In this document: in pieces, positions 25,138-35,314 of the stretch
How positions within the stretch are numbered: position 1 is the stretch's first letter
How the letters are laid out: every line of letters starts with the position of its first letter
Assembly (NCBI RefSeq): GCF_008704935.1
Contig: NZ_CP023692.1
Span: 6,301,501 to 6,365,500, forward strand
DNA from: Streptomyces vinaceus
Lineage (GTDB): Bacteria > Actinomycetota > Actinomycetes > Streptomycetales > Streptomycetaceae
Direction: 5' to 3'
Length of the DNA stretch: 64,000 nucleotides
Made by a program: the position numbers and the translations under genes
Notes under the pieces: model-generated
Databases searched by the model: none
What the model saw: the letters and a program-made list of their open reading frames with translations, nothing else
Told to the model about the DNA's origin: nothing

Positions 25138-26851
25138 GCTCGACCGGCGCGCGTACGCCGACCTCTTCGGGCCGACCGCGGGCGACCGCATCCGGCTCGC
25201 CGACACCGACCTCTTCGTCGAGATCGAGCAGGACCTCAGCGGTGGACCCGGACGCTCCGGCGACGAGGCCGTGTTCGGCGGCGGCAAGGTGATCCGCGAA
25301 TCGATGGGCCAGGCCCGCACCACGCGCGCGGAGGGCGCTCCCGACACCGTGATCACCGGGGTCGTCGTCCTCGACCACTGGGGCATCGTCAAGGCCGACC
25401 TCGGCATCCGCGACGGCCGCATCTGCGGCATCGGGAAGGCCGGCAACCCCGACACCATGGACGGGGTGGATCCCGCGCTCGTGATCGGCCCCGAGACCGA
25501 GATCATCGCGGGCAACGGGAAGATCGTCACGGCGGGCGCCATCGACGCCCACGTGCACTTCATCTCGCCGACCGTCATCGACGAGGCCCTCGCCTCCGGC
25601 ATCACCACCCTCGTGGGAGGCGGCACCGGTCCCGCCGAGGGCACCAAGGCCACCACCGTCACCCCCGGACCCTGGCACCTCGCCCGGATGTTCGCGGCCC
25701 TGGAGTCCTACCCCGTCAACATCGGCCTGCTGGGCAAGGGCAACACCATGTCCCGCGAGGCCATGTACTCACAGCTGCGCGGCGGCGCCCTCGGTTTCAA
25801 GATCCACGAGGACTGGGGGGCCACCCCCGCCGTCATCGACGCCTGTCTCGGCGTCTGCGAGGAGACCGGCGCCCAGGTGGCCATCCACACCGACACCCTC
25901 AACGAGGCCGGATTCGTCGACGACACCCTCGCCGCCATCGCCGGGCGGACGATCCACTCGTACCACACCGAGGGCGCGGGCGGCGGGCACGCACCCGACA
26001 TCATCACCGTGGTCTCCGAGCCGAACATCCTGCCCAGCTCCACCAACCCGACCCGGCCGCACACCGTCAACACCATCGAGGAACACCTCGACATGCTGAT
26101 GGTCTGCCACCACCTGAACCCGGCCGTCCCCGAGGACCTGGCCTTCGCCGAATCCCGGATCAGGCCCTCGACCATCGCCGCCGAGGACGTCCTGCACGAC
26201 CTCGGCGCGATCTCCATCATCTCCTCCGACTCCCAGGCCATGGGCCGCGTGGGCGAGGTCGTGATGCGCACCTGGCAGACGGCCCACGTGATGAAGAAGC
26301 GGCGCGGCTTCCTGCCCGGCGACGGACCGGCCGACAACCAGCGCGCCCGCCGCTACGTCGCCAAGTACACGATCAACCCCGCCGTGGCCCAGGGCCTCGC
26401 GCGGGAGATCGGCTCGGTGGAGACCGGGAAGCTGGCCGACCTCGTGCTCTGGACGCCCGCCTTCTTCGGGGTCAAGCCTGAAGTGGTCATCAAGGGCGGC
26501 CAGATCGCCTACGCGCAGATGGGCGACGCGAACGCCTCCATCCCGACCCCGCAACCGGTGCTGCCCCGCCCGATGTTCGGCAGCCACGGCCGGGCGCCCG
26601 CACTGAACTCGGTCAACTTCACGGCGCAGGCGGCGCTCGACGACGCGCTGCCCGAACGGCTCGGCCTCGGCAAGCAGTTCGTCGCGATCGAGAGCACCCG
26701 CAAGGTGACCAAGGACGACATGCGCAACAACGACGCCATGCCAAGGGTCAAGGTCGACGCCGACACCTTCACCGTCACCATCGACGGCGAGGTGGTGGAG
26801 CCCGCGCCCGCCGCGGAGCTGCCCATGGCCCAGAGATACTTCCTCTTCTGA
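25130..26851 (+). CDS. ureC: Urease alpha subunit
   Basis: A 573-residue catalytic subunit that hydrolyses urea at a di-nickel centre. Nickel ligands visible are H141 and H143 (DAHVHF), the lysine that becomes carbamylated, K224 in [10 protein letters not shown]253 (AIHTD) and H279 (SYHTEG), plus the aspartate in SSDSQAMGR. The flap cysteine and catalytic histidine are C326-H327 (MVCHHLN). All key residues are present and the length is normal, so it should be active. It needs the accessory proteins encoded next in the operon. Confidence 0.98.
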   Translation: MAELDRRAYADLFGPTAGDRIRLADTDLFVEIEQDLSGGPGRSGDEAVFGGGKVIRESMGQARTTRAEGAPDTVITGVVVLDHWGIVKADLGIRDGRICGIGKAGNPDTMDGVDPALVIGPETEIIAGNGKIVTAGAIDAHVHFISPTVIDEALASGITTLVGGGTGPAEGTKATTVTPGPWHLARMFAALESYPVNIGLLGKGNTMSREAMYSQLRGGALGFKIHEDWGATPAVIDACLGVCEETGAQVAIHTDTLNEAGFVDDTLAAIAGRTIHSYHTEGAGGGHAPDIITVVSEPNILPSSTNPTRPHTVNTIEEHLDMLMVCHHLNPAVPEDLAFAESRIRPSTIAAEDVLHDLGAISIISSDSQAMGRVGEVVMRTWQTAHVMKKRRGFLPGDGPADNQRARRYVAKYTINPAVAQGLAREIGSVETGKLADLVLWTPAFFGVKPEVVIKGGQIAYAQMGDANASIPTPQPVLPRPMFGSHGRAPALNSVNFTAQAALDDALPERLGLGKQFVAIESTRKVTKDDMRNNDAMPRVKVDADTFTVTIDGEVVEPAPAAELPMAQRYFLF

Positions 26852-26881
26852 CATGGGGTCGCCGACGACGGGCGTAGCCCC

Positions 26882-27556
26882 GTGAGCCTCGCCGCCCTGC
26901 TCGTACTCGCCGACGGGCGCTTCCCCGCCGGGGGGCACGCCCACTCCGGCGGGGCCGAGGCCGCCTGCAAGGCCGGCCGCATCCACGACGCCTCCACCCT
27001 GGAGGAGTTCTGCCGCGGCCGCCTCCACACCGCCGGACTCACCGCCGCCGCCCTGGCCGCCGCCGCTGCCCTCGGGCTGGACCCGGCGGTCCTCGACGCC
27101 GCGGCCGACGCCCGCACGCCGTCGCCCGCGCTGCGAGCCGCGGCCCGGAGGCTGGGCCGGCAGCTGCTGCGCGCCGCCCGGGCCACCTGGCCCGCCGCCG
27201 AACTCGACGCGCTCGCCGCGGCCTTCCCGCGCGGCGCGCACCAGCCGGTGGTGCTCGGGCTCACCGCCCGGGCGGCCGGGCTCGGGCCGCTGGAGGCCGC
27301 GCACGTGGCGGCGTACGAGAGCGTGAGCGGACCGGCGACGGCGACGGTACGCCTCCTCGGCCTGGACCCCTTCGAGGCCAGCGGGGTCCTGGCCCGCCTC
27401 GGCCCCGAGCTCGACGCCCTCTCGGCCCGGGCCGCGCGGGCGGCGGACCGGGCCCGCCGGGACGGCCCGGACGCCCTGCCCGCGGCCTCCTCACCGCTGC
27501 TCGACATCACGGCGGAGATCCATGCCGACTGGCCGGTACGGCTGTTCGCCTCCTGA
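26882..27556 (+). CDS. ureF: Urease accessory protein UreF
   Basis: A 224-residue all-alpha protein that gates UreG during nickel insertion. It has LLVLADGRFPAGGHAHSGG, the typical UreF start (DxxFPxGxxxHSxG), and SGPATATVRLLGLDPF. The GTG start lies 30 bases after ureC. The middle is very Ala-rich, as in other actinobacterial forms. No ureE is present between ureC and ureF, which is normal for this group. Confidence 0.92.
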   Translation: MSLAALLVLADGRFPAGGHAHSGGAEAACKAGRIHDASTLEEFCRGRLHTAGLTAAALAAAAALGLDPAVLDAAADARTPSPALRAAARRLGRQLLRAARATWPAAELDALAAAFPRGAHQPVVLGLTARAAGLGPLEAAHVAAYESVSGPATATVRLLGLDPFEASGVLARLGPELDALSARAARAADRARRDGPDALPAASSPLLDITAEIHADWPVRLFAS

Positions 27557-27604
27557 CCGGCCCTCCCACGGCCCTTCGACCACCTCCACGACTTGGAGAT
27601 CCCC

Positions 27605-28287
<683 letters not shown>

Positions 28288-28291
<4 letters not shown>

Positions 28292-29139
28292 GTCCTACGG
28301 TGGCCGCCGCGCCCCCCGCCGCCCTGCCGGCCCCGGCTCCGCCCGGCCCGGTTCCGCCGGCTCCGCCCGGCCCCGCCACGACGCCGGCCGGGGTCCGGGC
28401 CACCGCCCGGATCGCCGCCGTCGCCGACGGCCGCGGCGGCACCGCCCTGCCCCTGCTGGCCGGGGAGGGACCGCTCGCGCTGCGCCGCACCCGGGGCGCG
28501 GGAGCCGAGGCCGGCGTGATGCTGGTCGGCGCGATGAGCGCCCCGCTCGGCGGGGACCACCTCACGGTGGAGGCCGCCGCCGGGCCCGGGGCCCGGCTCG
28601 CCCTGGGCTCCGCGGCCGCCACCCTCGCGCTGCCCGGCCGCGGCGGGGAGCCCGCGCGGTACGACGTACGGCTGACCCTGGCTGAGGACTCGGCGCTGCG
28701 GTGGCTGCCGGAGCCGCTGGTCTCCGTAAGCGGCAGCGACCTGCGGGTCCGCACGCGCGCCGAACTCGCGCCCACGGCCCGGCTGCTGCTGCGCGAGGAG
28801 CAGGTGCTGGGCCGTTGGGGGGAGGAGCCGGGACTGCTGCGCAGCCGGCTCACCGTGACCCGGGGCGGGGGCCCGCTGCTGGACCAGGAGCTGGCCTGCG
28901 GGCCGGGGGCGCCCGGTGGCTGGGACGGTCCGGCGGGGCTCGCGGGCCACCGGGCGCTCGGTCAGCTCCTGGTCGTCGACCCGGCGTTCGCCGGATCGGC
29001 GCCGGCCGCCGCCGTACTCGGGGAGTTCGCGGCCGTCACCCCGCTGGCCGGTCCCGCCGTCCTGGTGACGGCTCTTGCGCCGGACGCCCTGCGGCTGCGC
29101 GAGGTACTCGACGCGGCGTGTCGCACCTATGGCTGGTAA
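28288..29139 (+). CDS. ureD: Urease accessory protein UreD
   Basis: A 283-residue scaffold (UreD/UreH) that holds the apo-urease with UreF and UreG. The recognisable fold starts at [23 protein letters not shown] (seen as [16 protein letters not shown]) and includes [14 protein letters not shown] and [15 protein letters not shown]. About 33 Pro/Ala-rich residues precede it and have no counterpart in typical UreD proteins; there is no other start codon closer to the conserved part. GTG 28288 overlaps the ureG stop, so it is coupled and the last gene of the operon. Confidence 0.92.
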
Positions 29140-29290
29140 CGGCTGCGCGAACCTGGGACGAATGGGACACCGCTCAGCGGTACACGCCTCCCCGGTTATC
29201 GGGTTGGCAAAGAACAGGACCTCGCTCTGTTGTCAGGTGTAGGTCAGGCGAAAGGATCGCCCCTGTTCGACCGACCGACCGACCCGACCA

Positions 29291-29312
29291 ACCCGGCCCT
29301 CTCCGGCCGGGT
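29291..29312 (+). terminator. Hairpin between ureD and the peptidase gene
   Basis: ACCCGGCC and GGCCGGGT form 8 pairs around a 6-base loop. It lies about 150 bases after ureD and 22 before the next gene's GTG. It may end urease transcription or lie in the leader of the next gene. Confidence 0.4.
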
Positions 29313-29334
29313 CTGACGCAGGGGGAACAACCAC

Positions 29335-30999
29335 GTGATACGTACTGCGGCGCTGGGGAGCGCTGCCACTCTGATCACCGGAGCACTGGCCGCGGGCCTG
29401 CTGCTGGCCACGCCGGCCGCCGCCGCCCCGACCGGCCAGAACAGCGGGTTCCCGGAGGCGCTGGGTGTCCAGCTCGCCGCCGCCCGCGCCGCCGCCACCG
29501 GAGTCGAGTGGAAGGACTGCCCCGCCGACTGGGGCTTCGAGGCCCCGATCCAGTGCGGCTGGGTCAAGGTCCCGCTGGACTACTCCAAGCCGTTCGGCAA
29601 GACCATCGACCTCGCCGTCGACCGGATCGGCAGCACCGGCACCAAGGAGGAGCGCCAGGGCGCGCTCGTCTACAACCCGGGCGGCCCCGGCGGCTCCGGC
29701 ATGCGCTTCCCGCGCCGGGTCACCACCAAGAGCCCGCTGTGGGTCAACACCTCCAAGGCCTACGACTTCGTGGGCTTCGACCCCCGCGGTGTCGGCCACT
29801 CCGCCCCGATCTCCTGCATCGACCCGCAGGAGTTCGTCAAGGCGCCCAAGGCCGACCCGGTCCCGTCGGGCGAGGCGGACAAGCGCGCCCAGCGCAAGCT
29901 GGCCGCCGAGTACGCGGACGGCTGCAAGGAGCGCAGCGGCGAGATGCTGCCGCACATGACCACGCCGAACACCGCGCGCGACCTGGACGTCATCCGGGCC
30001 GCCCTCGGTGAGAAGAAGCTGAACTACCTCGGCGTCTCCTACGGCACCTACCTGGGCGGCGTCTACGCGACGCTCTTCCCGACCCACGTGCGCCGCATGA
30101 TCGTCGACAGCGTGGTCAACCCGGACACGGACAACATCTGGTACCAGGCCAACCTGGACCAGGACGTCGCCTTCCAGACGCGCTGGAACGACTGGCAGGA
30201 CTGGGTCGCCAAGTACGACTCCGTCTTCCACCTCGGCGACACCCGCGCCAAGGTCGAGGCCAAGTACCAGCAGCTGCGCGCTCAGGCCAAGGCCAACCCG
30301 CTCGGCGGCGTCGTCGGCCCGAACGAGCTCATCGGCTTCTTCCAGGGCGCCCCGTACTACGACTCCTCGTGGGTCCCGGTCGCGCAGGCGTTCAGCGCCT
30401 GGGCCGCCGGTGACGAGAAGCCGCTGATCGAGGCCATCGCCCCGGACATGTCGGACACCAAGGGCAACGCGGCGTCCGAGAACAGCAACGCCGTCTACAC
30501 CGCGGTCGAGTGCGCCGATGCCAAGTGGCCCACCAGCTGGGCCAAGTGGGACCGGGACAACACGAAGCTGAACGAGAAGTACCCCTTCCTCACCTGGTCC
30601 AACGCGTGGATGAACCTGCCCTGCGCGACCTGGAAGTCCAAGCAGAGCAACCCGATCGAGGTCGGTGCCAAGCGCGGTCTGCCGCCGGTCCTGATCGTCC
30701 AGTCCGAGCGTGACGCCGCCACGCCGTACGAGGGTGGCGTCGAGCTGCACCGCCGCCTCGCCGGTTCGCGTCTGATCACCGAGCAGAACGCCGGCTCGCA
30801 CGGTGTCACCAGCCTGGTGAACCCCTGCATCAACACCCGGGTGGACGCCTACCTGCTGACCGGCAAGGTCGACGCCAAGGACGTGAAGTGCGGCCCGCAC
30901 GCCACACCGGTTCCCCCGGCCCCGGCCGCGGCCCGCTCGCTGGAGAAGGCTCCGGCCTCGGCGCTCCCGGCGCTGGAGGAGCTGCCGGCCGTCCGCTAG
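29335..30999 (+). CDS. Secreted alpha/beta-hydrolase, tripeptidyl aminopeptidase type
   Basis: A 554-residue protein with a Sec signal peptide (hydrophobic core LITGALAAGLLLATP, cut after AAA about residue 31). The mature part has the S33-family layout: the oxyanion region YNPGGPGGSG, nucleophile Ser in GVSYGTYLGG, Asp in QSERDAATPYEGG and His in AGSHGVTS. This fits the Streptomyces tripeptidyl aminopeptidases (Tap/SlpD type) that release N-terminal peptides outside the cell. The start is GTG with AGGGGG upstream. Confidence 0.9.
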   Translation: MIRTAALGSAATLITGALAAGLLLATPAAAAPTGQNSGFPEALGVQLAAARAAATGVEWKDCPADWGFEAPIQCGWVKVPLDYSKPFGKTIDLAVDRIGSTGTKEERQGALVYNPGGPGGSGMRFPRRVTTKSPLWVNTSKAYDFVGFDPRGVGHSAPISCIDPQEFVKAPKADPVPSGEADKRAQRKLAAEYADGCKERSGEMLPHMTTPNTARDLDVIRAALGEKKLNYLGVSYGTYLGGVYATLFPTHVRRMIVDSVVNPDTDNIWYQANLDQDVAFQTRWNDWQDWVAKYDSVFHLGDTRAKVEAKYQQLRAQAKANPLGGVVGPNELIGFFQGAPYYDSSWVPVAQAFSAWAAGDEKPLIEAIAPDMSDTKGNAASENSNAVYTAVECADAKWPTSWAKWDRDNTKLNEKYPFLTWSNAWMNLPCATWKSKQSNPIEVGAKRGLPPVLIVQSERDAATPYEGGVELHRRLAGSRLITEQNAGSHGVTSLVNPCINTRVDAYLLTGKVDAKDVKCGPHATPVPPAPAAARSLEKAPASALPALEELPAVR

Positions 31000-31007
31000 C
31001 GGACGGC
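30988..31007. terminator. Hairpin with the peptidase stop codon in its loop
   Basis: GCCGTCCGC-TA-GCGGACGGC, a perfect palindrome whose centre CTAG holds the TAG stop at 30997-30999. It separates the peptidase from the convergent acyltransferase gene. Confidence 0.6.
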
Positions 31008-31050
31008 GCCGGCGGAGCGGCACCGTAGGAGAATCAGCACGGGAGAAGGC

Positions 31051-31761
31051 TCAGCGCGTCCTGCGCCGGGCCTTCTTCCGCGCTTCCTCCTCCTCCGCCT
31101 TGACCTCGGCGGCGTACCGGTCGACGTACTCCTGGCCGGACAGGCCGAGGACCGCGTACATGATCTCGTCGGTCACGGCCCGCAGAACGGCCCGCTCGCC
31201 CTCCAGCCCGGCGTACCGGGAGAAGTCCAGCGGCTCGCCGAAGCGGATGGTGACGCGCCGGATGTTCGGGATCTTCTGCCCGGGCGGCTGGATCTCGAAG
31301 GTCCCGACCATCGCGCACGGTACGACGGGCACCCCGGCCCCGAGCGCCATCGCGGCCACGCCCACCTTGCCCTTGTAGAGCCGCCCGTCGTGGGAGCGGG
31401 TGCCCTCCGGGTAGATGCCGAGCAGCTCGCCCCTGGCCAGCACGCCGAGCCCCTCGCGCAGCGCGGCCTGCCCGGCGTCCTTGCCCGAGCGGTCCACCGG
31501 GATCTGCCCGGCGCTGCGGAAGAAGAACGCGGTCAGCTTCCCCTTCACGCCGGGTCCGGTGAAGTACTCGGCCTTCGCGAGGAAGGTGATCCGGCGTTTC
31601 AGGATGGCGGGCATCAGGAAGTGGTCGGAGAACGACAGGTGGTTGCCCGCGACGATCGCGGCCCCCTCCTCGGGGATGTTCTCCAGTCCCTCGATGCGCG
31701 GCCGGAACAGCAGCCGGAGCAGCGGACCGAGCAGCACGTGCTTGAGCAAGCTGTAGAACAC
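31051..31761 (-). CDS. 1-acylglycerol-3-phosphate O-acyltransferase-like protein
   Basis: A 236-residue PlsC-family acyltransferase. The catalytic motif is NHLSFSD (NHxxxxD) near residue 41, followed by GQIPVDR and YPEGTRSHDG, the glycerophosphate-binding block. An N-terminal hydrophobic helix anchors it at the membrane. The C-terminus is a charged, Lys/Arg/Glu-rich tail (VKAEEEEARKKARRRTR). It probably makes phosphatidic acid, but the exact acceptor is not shown. Confidence 0.92.
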   Translation of the reverse strand: MFYSLLKHVLLGPLLRLLFRPRIEGLENIPEEGAAIVAGNHLSFSDHFLMPAILKRRITFLAKAEYFTGPGVKGKLTAFFFRSAGQIPVDRSGKDAGQAALREGLGVLARGELLGIYPEGTRSHDGRLYKGKVGVAAMALGAGVPVVPCAMVGTFEIQPPGQKIPNIRRVTIRFGEPLDFSRYAGLEGERAVLRAVTDEIMYAVLGLSGQEYVDRYAAEVKAEEEEARKKARRRTR

Positions 31762-32054
31762 CGGGGCGTTTTCCCTTCACCTGGGGTCAGGTCAGTGTGC
31801 CGGACACGGTGCCGGATGGGCATGGCGAACCAGAATCCCACCGGCCGGCACAGGACGACCGCGGTCGGCGGACCGGCCCGGGGCGGGCTCAGGACCAGCC
31901 GGGGAGCCTGACTTCCTTCGCCTCATAGCACGGACGGCGTCGCCGGGGGTTCATGTGAGGACCGATCGGAATCGGCCGAAGGAGCCGGGCCTGGCAAGGG
32001 GGGCGCCCGCGGCGGGAGGGGCGGAGGGATCGGACGGGGCGCGCAGGCGCCGGT

Positions 32055-32213
32055 TCAGGTCTTGCGGGAGGCTGCCATGCCGGCGGTCAGCAGGCCGAGG
32101 ACGACCCAGCCGAACCACAGCCAGCCATTGCTGCCGAGGGCCACGGAGTACGTGGCGACGGCCACCAGAGCGGCGAAGGTCATGACGGCCATCGCCTTAA
32201 CGGATCCGGTCAT
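32055..32213 (-). CDS. Small two-helix membrane protein
   Basis: A 52-residue protein: start MTGSVKAMAVMTF, first hydrophobic helix AALVAVATYSVAL, a GSNGWLWFGW turn, second helix VVLGLLTAGMAA and end SRKT. Codon use is G/C-biased at third positions, which supports coding. It lies 32 bases downstream of the CtaG-like gene on the same strand and is probably cotranscribed. No function can be named; the neighbour suggests a membrane role near copper or cytochrome oxidase assembly. Confidence 0.7.
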   Translation of the reverse strand: MTGSVKAMAVMTFAALVAVATYSVALGSNGWLWFGWVVLGLLTAGMAASRKT

Positions 32214-32245
32214 GCCCCATGGTCGCGCGCGAAGGTGCCGGCGCG

Positions 32246-33208
32246 CTACTGGCCACGCGCTTGGAGCGAGGCGAGATAGGAGTTGTACGCCTCCAGCTCC
32301 TGGTCGCCGTCACGGTCCGCGGCCCGGTCCGCGCGCTTCGCGGCCCGCTGCTCGGAGTGGTACCACTGGTAGACCAGCGCGATCAGGACCAGCACGGACG
32401 GGATCTCGCTGAAGGCCCAGGCGATGCCGCCGCCCCACTGCTGGTCGAGCAGCGGGTCGATGCCGAGGGAGGCCGGCGGGTTCGCGTACGTCTTGATCAT
32501 CGGCTCGCTCGCCATCATCAGGGCGATGCCGAAGAAGGCGTGGAACGGCATGCCGGCGAAGAGCTCCAGCATCCGCATCACGTAGCCGGGACGGTGCGGG
32601 CCCGGGTCCACGCCCATGATCGGCCAGAAGAAGACCAGGCCGACGGCCAGGAAGTGCACCATCATGCCGATGTGCCCGGCCTTGCTCTCCATCAGGAAGT
32701 CGAAGATCGGGGTGAAGTAGAGGGCGTAGAGGCTGGCGATGAACAGGGGGATCGTGAACACCGGGTGGGTGATCACCTTCATGTACCGGCTGTGCAGCAG
32801 CATCAGCAGCAGCTCACGGGGGCCCTTGTGGCCGCGGGCGGCGGGCGGCAGCGCGCGCAGCGCCAGGGTCACCGGCGCGCCCAGCAGGAGCAGGATCGGG
32901 GAGAGCATGCTGATGACCATGTGCTGGACCATGTGCACGCTGAACATGACCATGCCGTAGTCGTTCAGCTTGGTGCACATCACCAGGGCGACGCTCAGCA
33001 CTCCGGCGGTGAAGGCGATGGTCCGGCCCGGCGGCCAGGCGTCCCCGCGGCGGCGCAGCCGCACCACGCCCCACAGGTACAGGCCGAGGCCGACCAGCGA
33101 GCCGATCAGGAAGAACGCGTCGAAGGAGAACTCCAGCCCGCGCCCGAGAGTGAACGGCGGCAGGTCCATGTTCATGTCCATGTCCATGCCGTGACCGCTG
33201 TGATCCAT
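32246..33208 (-). CDS. CtaG/caa3-type cytochrome c oxidase assembly factor
   Basis: A 320-residue polytopic membrane protein of the caa3_CtaG family with about seven helices. The N-terminus is very rich in Met and His (MDHSGHGMDMDMNMD), a likely copper-binding tail facing outside. Conserved HMVQHMVISMLSP and MVHFLAVGLVFFWP helices carry further His and Met. The family helps to insert copper into cytochrome oxidase or takes part in copper transport. The C-terminus is charged and cytoplasmic. Confidence 0.9.
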   Translation of the reverse strand: MDHSGHGMDMDMNMDLPPFTLGRGLEFSFDAFFLIGSLVGLGLYLWGVVRLRRRGDAWPPGRTIAFTAGVLSVALVMCTKLNDYGMVMFSVHMVQHMVISMLSPILLLLGAPVTLALRALPPAARGHKGPRELLLMLLHSRYMKVITHPVFTIPLFIASLYALYFTPIFDFLMESKAGHIGMMVHFLAVGLVFFWPIMGVDPGPHRPGYVMRMLELFAGMPFHAFFGIALMMASEPMIKTYANPPASLGIDPLLDQQWGGGIAWAFSEIPSVLVLIALVYQWYHSEQRAAKRADRAADRDGDQELEAYNSYLASLQARGQ

Positions 33209-33244
33209 CTGTTCACTCCCTTGACCTGTGGTGCCCCACCACAG

Positions 33245-33286
33245 TAGTGCCGCCCCCGGGCGCGAACGCGTCCGGGGGCGGCACTA
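33245..33286 (-). terminator. Strong terminator after pfkA
   Basis: TAGTGCCGCCCCCGG and CCGGGGGCGGCACTA form 15 perfect pairs around a 12-base loop. It follows the minus-strand pfkA stop by 29 bases and precedes ctaG. Confidence 0.85.
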
Positions 33287-33315
33287 CGGGATATCGCAGC
33301 AGAAGGGGGGAAACA

Positions 33316-34341
33316 TCACAGAACGTTCTGCGCCTCGGAGTAGCGCTCCGCCGGGACCGTCTTCAGGGTCTGCACGGCGTCGGCGAGCGGGACCATCTCG
33401 ATGTCGGTGCCGCGCAGCGCGGTCAGCATCCCGAACTCACCGCGGTGCGCCGCCTCGACCGCATGCCAGCCGAAGCGGGTGGCCAGGACCCGGTCGTACG
33501 CGGTCGGCGTACCGCCGCGCTGGACGTGGCCCAGGATGACCGGACGGGCCTCCTTGCCCAGGCGCCGCTCCAGCTCGACGGCGAGCAGGTTGCCGATGCC
33601 GGCGAAGCGCTCGTGCCCGTACTGGTCGGTGCCGCCCTCCTGGAAGTCCATGGAGCCGGCGCGCGGCTTGGCGCCCTCGGCGACCACGACGATCGCGAAC
33701 CGCTTGCCCGCCGAGAAGCGCTCGCCGACGATCGCCGTCAGCTCGTCGATGTCGAAGGGGCGCTCCGGGACGATGATGGCGTGTGCGCCGGCGGCCATGC
33801 CCGAGTGCAGTGCGATCCAGCCGGTGTGGCGGCCCATGACCTCGACGACCATCACGCGCTGGTGGGACTCGGCGGTGGTCTTCAGCCGGTCCAGGGCCTC
33901 GGTGGCGACCCCGACGGCGGTGTCGAAGCCGAACGTGACGTCCGTCGAGGCGATGTCGTTGTCGATGGTCTTCGGGACGCCCACGATCGGCAGACCGGCC
34001 TGCGAGAGCAGGTTGGCCGCCTTCAGGGTGCCCTCGCCGCCGATCGGGATGATGGCGTCCAGGCCGAGGTCGGCGACGTGCCCGCGGGCCCGCTCCACGC
34101 CGTCGCGCAGGTGCGCGGGCTGCACCCGCGAGGAACCCAGGATGGTGCCGCCGCGGGCCAGGATGCCGGCCACGGCGTCGAGGTCCAGCTTGCGGTAGTC
34201 GCACTCCAGCAGGCCGCGCCAGCCGTCGTGGAAGCCGATGACCTCGTCGCCGTGGTCGACGACGGCGCGGTGGACGACGGAACGGATGACGGCATTGAGG
34301 CCGGGGCAGTCGCCGCCGGAAGTGAGCACACCAATGCGCAT
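33316..34341 (-). CDS. pfkA: 6-phosphofructokinase
   Basis: A 341-residue enzyme that phosphorylates fructose 6-phosphate in glycolysis. It has the N-terminal GVLTSGGDCPGLNAVIR, GGEGTLKAA, PKTIDNDI, EVMGRHTGWIAL and the C-terminal HVQRGGTPTAYDR. The Gly in GGEGT points to ATP as donor, while Lys in PKTIDND is usual in pyrophosphate enzymes; this mix is typical of actinobacterial ATP-dependent group III forms. ATG 34341 fits homologues; upstream frame is non-coding. It stands alone between hairpins. Confidence 0.95.
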   Translation of the reverse strand: MRIGVLTSGGDCPGLNAVIRSVVHRAVVDHGDEVIGFHDGWRGLLECDYRKLDLDAVAGILARGGTILGSSRVQPAHLRDGVERARGHVADLGLDAIIPIGGEGTLKAANLLSQAGLPIVGVPKTIDNDIASTDVTFGFDTAVGVATEALDRLKTTAESHQRVMVVEVMGRHTGWIALHSGMAAGAHAIIVPERPFDIDELTAIVGERFSAGKRFAIVVVAEGAKPRAGSMDFQEGGTDQYGHERFAGIGNLLAVELERRLGKEARPVILGHVQRGGTPTAYDRVLATRFGWHAVEAAHRGEFGMLTALRGTDIEMVPLADAVQTLKTVPAERYSEAQNVL

Positions 34342-34478
34342 GGCAGGAAGACCTTTGCAACGTGGGCCGACGACCGGACCACGTCGTCCGGTTGGAACTA
34401 CGGCCACCCTACAAGTGGTGGAGAGGTGGGCTGAACCATCCTCCACATGCTGGTCGTACTCGTCGTACGAAACCACGT

Positions 34479-34510
34479 CGGCCCGGTTCCCCCAAGGGAA
34501 AACCGGGCCG
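34479..34510 (-). terminator. Terminator after murT-gatD
   Basis: CGGCCCGG pairs with CCGGGCCG and, after an AA bulge, TTCCC with GGGAA around a CCAA loop. It lies about 45 bases after the gatD stop and upstream of pfkA on the same strand. Confidence 0.75.
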
Positions 34511-34554
34511 AACACATGATGGCGGGGCCGCCCCGATGAGCGGTCCGCGCGGTG

Positions 34555-35283
34555 CTACGCGGGCTGGGTCGCCGCCGCGATGCGCTCGGCGCGCAGCGCC
34601 TCGTACCAGCGGTCGTCGATGGGCGGCAGCGCGTTCACGTCGAGGGCCAGCTTCAGCAGCAGGTCCGCGATCTGCGGGTTGCGGGCCATCACGGGACCGT
34701 GCATGTAGGTGCCGAAGACCGTGTCGTTGTACGCGCCCTCGGTGCCGTCGCCGGTGCCGTTGCCCCGGCCCATCGTGACCCGGGCGAACGGGCGGGCCGT
34801 CGGGCCGAGCTGGGTGACGCCCTGGTGGTTCTCGAAGCCCGTCAGCTGCGGCAGGTTCAGGCGCGGGTCGATGTCCGCGAGGACGTCGCCGACGCACCGC
34901 TCGCCCGTGCCGCGCACGGTGACCACGTCCAGCAGGCCGAGGCCCTCCTGGCGTTCGCCCATGTCGTTGACGAACTCGTTGCCGAGGATCTGGTAGCCGG
35001 CGCAGACGGAGAAGACGATCGCCCCGTTCGAGACGGCCCGCTCCAGACCGCCGTCGCGCAGCAGGCGCTCCGCGGCGAGCCGCTGCGGGCGGTCCTCACC
35101 GCCGCCGATCAGGTAGATGTCGCCCGACGTGGGGATGGGCTGGTCGCTGCGCACGTCCACGCGCTGCACGTCCAAGCCGCGCTGGCGGGCCCGGCGCTCC
35201 ACCACGAGGGCGTTGCCCTGGTCTCCGTACGTGCTCAGCAGGTCCGGGTAGACCCACACCAGACGCAGGCTGTTGTCGCTCAT
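34555..35283 (-). CDS. gatD: Lipid II isoglutaminyl synthase, glutamine amidotransferase subunit
   Basis: A 242-residue class I glutamine amidotransferase of the CobB/CobQ-like type. The nucleophile is Cys in FSVCAGYQILG and the paired His is in GTYMHGPVMARNP. With MurT it amidates the D-glutamate of peptidoglycan lipid II, using ammonia released from glutamine. GatD follows murT by 31 bases on the same strand. A cobyric acid synthase role is unlikely with this neighbour and length. Confidence 0.94.
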   Translation of the reverse strand: MSDNSLRLVWVYPDLLSTYGDQGNALVVERRARQRGLDVQRVDVRSDQPIPTSGDIYLIGGGEDRPQRLAAERLLRDGGLERAVSNGAIVFSVCAGYQILGNEFVNDMGERQEGLGLLDVVTVRGTGERCVGDVLADIDPRLNLPQLTGFENHQGVTQLGPTARPFARVTMGRGNGTGDGTEGAYNDTVFGTYMHGPVMARNPQIADLLLKLALDVNALPPIDDRWYEALRAERIAAATQPA

Positions 35284-35314
35284 GCTCTTTTCCTCTGCGG
35301 TTCAGGTGAGAGTT

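Noticed and set aside
31762-32054. Possible gene in the 293-base gap after the acyltransferase start
   Set aside because: No frame has both a start with ribosome site and coding-like composition. It probably holds promoter and leader sequence.
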